Below are positions 62,862 to 64,000 of a stretch of 64,000 bases of DNA, piece after piece. The DNA lies in contig CAWUEY030000001.1 in the NCBI GenBank assembly GCA_963921245.4, forward strand, positions 1,736,001-1,800,000, written 5' to 3'. Position 1 is the first letter of the stretch; each line of letters starts with the position of its first letter. A program made the position numbers and the translations under genes. The stretch is from JABJGO01 sp963921245 (lineage in GTDB: Bacteria > Pseudomonadota > Alphaproteobacteria > Rhodospirillales > Casp-alpha2). The notes under the pieces are model-generated. The model did not search any database, was not told the origin of the DNA, and was given only the letters and a program-made list of their open reading frames with translations.

Positions 62862-62870
62862 GGGGCGTGA

Positions 62871-63878
62871 TCAGGCCGGCTGATTTTCCACTTGATTTTC
62901 CCCCTGATTTTTCACGGGGCGATCATCGCGGAGAATTTCTGGCAACTTGAACACAATGTTTTCCGTGGGGCCGTCCAGTTCTTCGACGGTTGTCGGTGCC
63001 AGAGAGTGAATTTTGTCAATTAATTCCGCAACCAGGCGTTCTGGCGCGGATGCACCGGCTGTTATGCCAATTGTTGTCACATCTTCAAGCCATGCAGGAT
63101 CAAGAGCAGAAGCTTCATCGACCAGGTAGCTCGGAACAGCGAGTTCAGCGCCTAAATCACGTAAGCGATTTGAATTGGAACTGTTTTTCGCACCGATGAC
63201 GAGCAGGACATCGACCTGAGACACCAGTGCTCGAACCGCTGTTTGCCGATTTTGCGTCGCATAACAGATGTCGCGAATATCGGGCCCTTTGATCGACGGA
63301 AAGCGTATTTTAAGGGCCTGAATAATGTCTTTGGTCTCGTCGACACTCAGTGTTGTTTGCGTGACGTAAGCGAGTGCATCCGGGTCTTGGACTTCCAGCG
63401 AAGCCACGTCAGCCTCGTTTGTGACGAGTAAAACCCCGCCCGGGATTCGGCCCTGTGTCCCTTCGACTTCAGGATGACCGGCATGACCGATAAGGATAAC
63501 CTGACGGCCCTTGCGAACATGGCCCCGCCCCTCCCTGTGGACTTTGGAAACCAGCGGGCAGGTTGCATCAATAACGGGCAGGTTGCGATCTTTAGCCTGA
63601 ATTTCAACGGCCTCGGAAACACCATGAGCGCTGAAAACAGTTACCGCTCCGTCAGGAATTTCGTCGATTTCATCAACAAATACCGCGCCTTTTTTGCGCA
63701 ACGCGTTAACCACAAATTTATTGTGAACGATTTCGTGACGCACATAGACGGGCGGACCATAGCGCTCGAGTGCTTTTTCCACAATCTCGATGGCGCGTTC
63801 CACGCCAGCGCAAAACCCACGGGGGTTTGCCAGTATCACCCTGAATTCCGGGCTCTGTTTCACGTGGATGTCCCTCAT
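62871..63878 (-). CDS. ispH: 4-hydroxy-3-methylbut-2-enyl diphosphate reductase
   Basis: 335 residues. The three cysteine regions that hold the [4Fe-4S] cluster are present: ANPRGFCAGVERAIEI, VIDATCPLVSKVHREG and IRDICYATQNRQTAV. It is the last step of the MEP pathway, yielding IPP and DMAPP, precursors for the squalene genes next to it. A C-terminal tail rich in Asn/Gln/Val (about 20 residues) exceeds the usual family end. The region 63879-64000 upstream holds no visible gene. Confidence 0.95.
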   Translation of the reverse strand: MRDIHVKQSPEFRVILANPRGFCAGVERAIEIVEKALERYGPPVYVRHEIVHNKFVVNALRKKGAVFVDEIDEIPDGAVTVFSAHGVSEAVEIQAKDRNLPVIDATCPLVSKVHREGRGHVRKGRQVILIGHAGHPEVEGTQGRIPGGVLLVTNEADVASLEVQDPDALAYVTQTTLSVDETKDIIQALKIRFPSIKGPDIRDICYATQNRQTAVRALVSQVDVLLVIGAKNSSNSNRLRDLGAELAVPSYLVDEASALDPAWLEDVTTIGITAGASAPERLVAELIDKIHSLAPTTVEELDGPTENIVFKLPEILRDDRPVKNQGENQVENQPA

Positions 63879-64000
63879 GCGATATTAGACGGTCGTGTGT
63901 CTCATTCGGTATCAAAAAAGTACGGCAAATATGGTTCCGCGCTCGGGGTTCGTCCAGCACAATGTTCTACAGGTTGTTAAACCTTAAGTGGGATGATTCC

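Noticed and set aside
1..64000. tRNA, rRNA or CRISPR arrays
   Set aside because: Read through for tRNA-like arms and regularly spaced repeats; none found. The 1.2-2.8 kb repeats are gene duplications, not a CRISPR array.

Overview
The window looks like the chromosome of an alphaproteobacterium, probably a marine Rhodospirillales-like heterotroph. That is an inference from gene content only: a non-pyrrolysine MttB-family methyltransferase, hopanoid hpnCDE genes, formate dehydrogenase with formate-THF ligase, PotABCD-type transport, BluB, and alphaproteobacterial IS debris. Most genes are ordinary moderately GC-rich housekeeping genes. Two stretches (24.0-27.4 kb and 39.6-44.0 kb) are IS-rich, and 1.2-9.8 kb is a defence-like accessory block.

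Layout. 1-1052: end of a PhnD-like binding protein gene coupled to a GFA-family gene (minus). 1195-9842: three tandem coiled-coil/membrane paralogues, a frameshifted MmeI-type methyltransferase gene, a fourth small coil/membrane protein, an SF2 helicase and a T5orf172-type GIY-YIG nuclease, all on plus; it reads as a restriction or anti-phage cassette whose methyltransferase gene is broken. 9.9-12.5 kb: tungsten-type aldehyde oxidoreductase with ferredoxin and a MoaD-like protein. 12.7-20.6 kb: LysR regulator, MttB-family methyltransferase behind a structured leader, PuuB-like oxidase, nicotinamidase, HAD phosphatase, GMC (choline dehydrogenase-like) oxidoreductase and GreB. 21-24 kb: a membrane protein, a pseudogene remnant, and a PabB-PabC fusion.

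24.0-27.4 kb: three kinds of IS terminus are stacked together, followed by an AT-rich B12-binding radical SAM gene, IS630 and antitoxin remnants, and an IS1595 element. The IS1595 transposase gene is interrupted by two related GC-rich hairpin micro-insertions. 27.4-35 kb: peroxiredoxin, DsbD/ScsB-like protein, YqgE, BluB behind a probable cobalamin riboswitch, M16 peptidase and threonine synthase. 35.3-39.6 kb: a complete polyamine-type ABC transporter. 39.6-44.0 kb: IS110, IS481 and IS5 elements and phage-like remnants. 44.4-52 kb: NAD-dependent formate dehydrogenase (two subunits), an orphan TctC-like protein and formate-THF ligase. 52-59 kb: quinone oxidoreductase, MFS transporter, and a cluster of AllA-like, DadA-like, PotF-like and MetE-like genes. 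59.1-63.9 kb: HpnM/MlaC-like protein, HpnC, HpnD, HpnE and convergent IspH, which links isoprenoid supply to squalene/hopanoid synthesis.

One-carbon and methylated-nitrogen metabolism is a recurring theme (MttB family, betaine/choline-type oxidoreductases, formate dehydrogenase, formate-THF ligase, MetE-like protein). No tRNA, rRNA or CRISPR array was seen.
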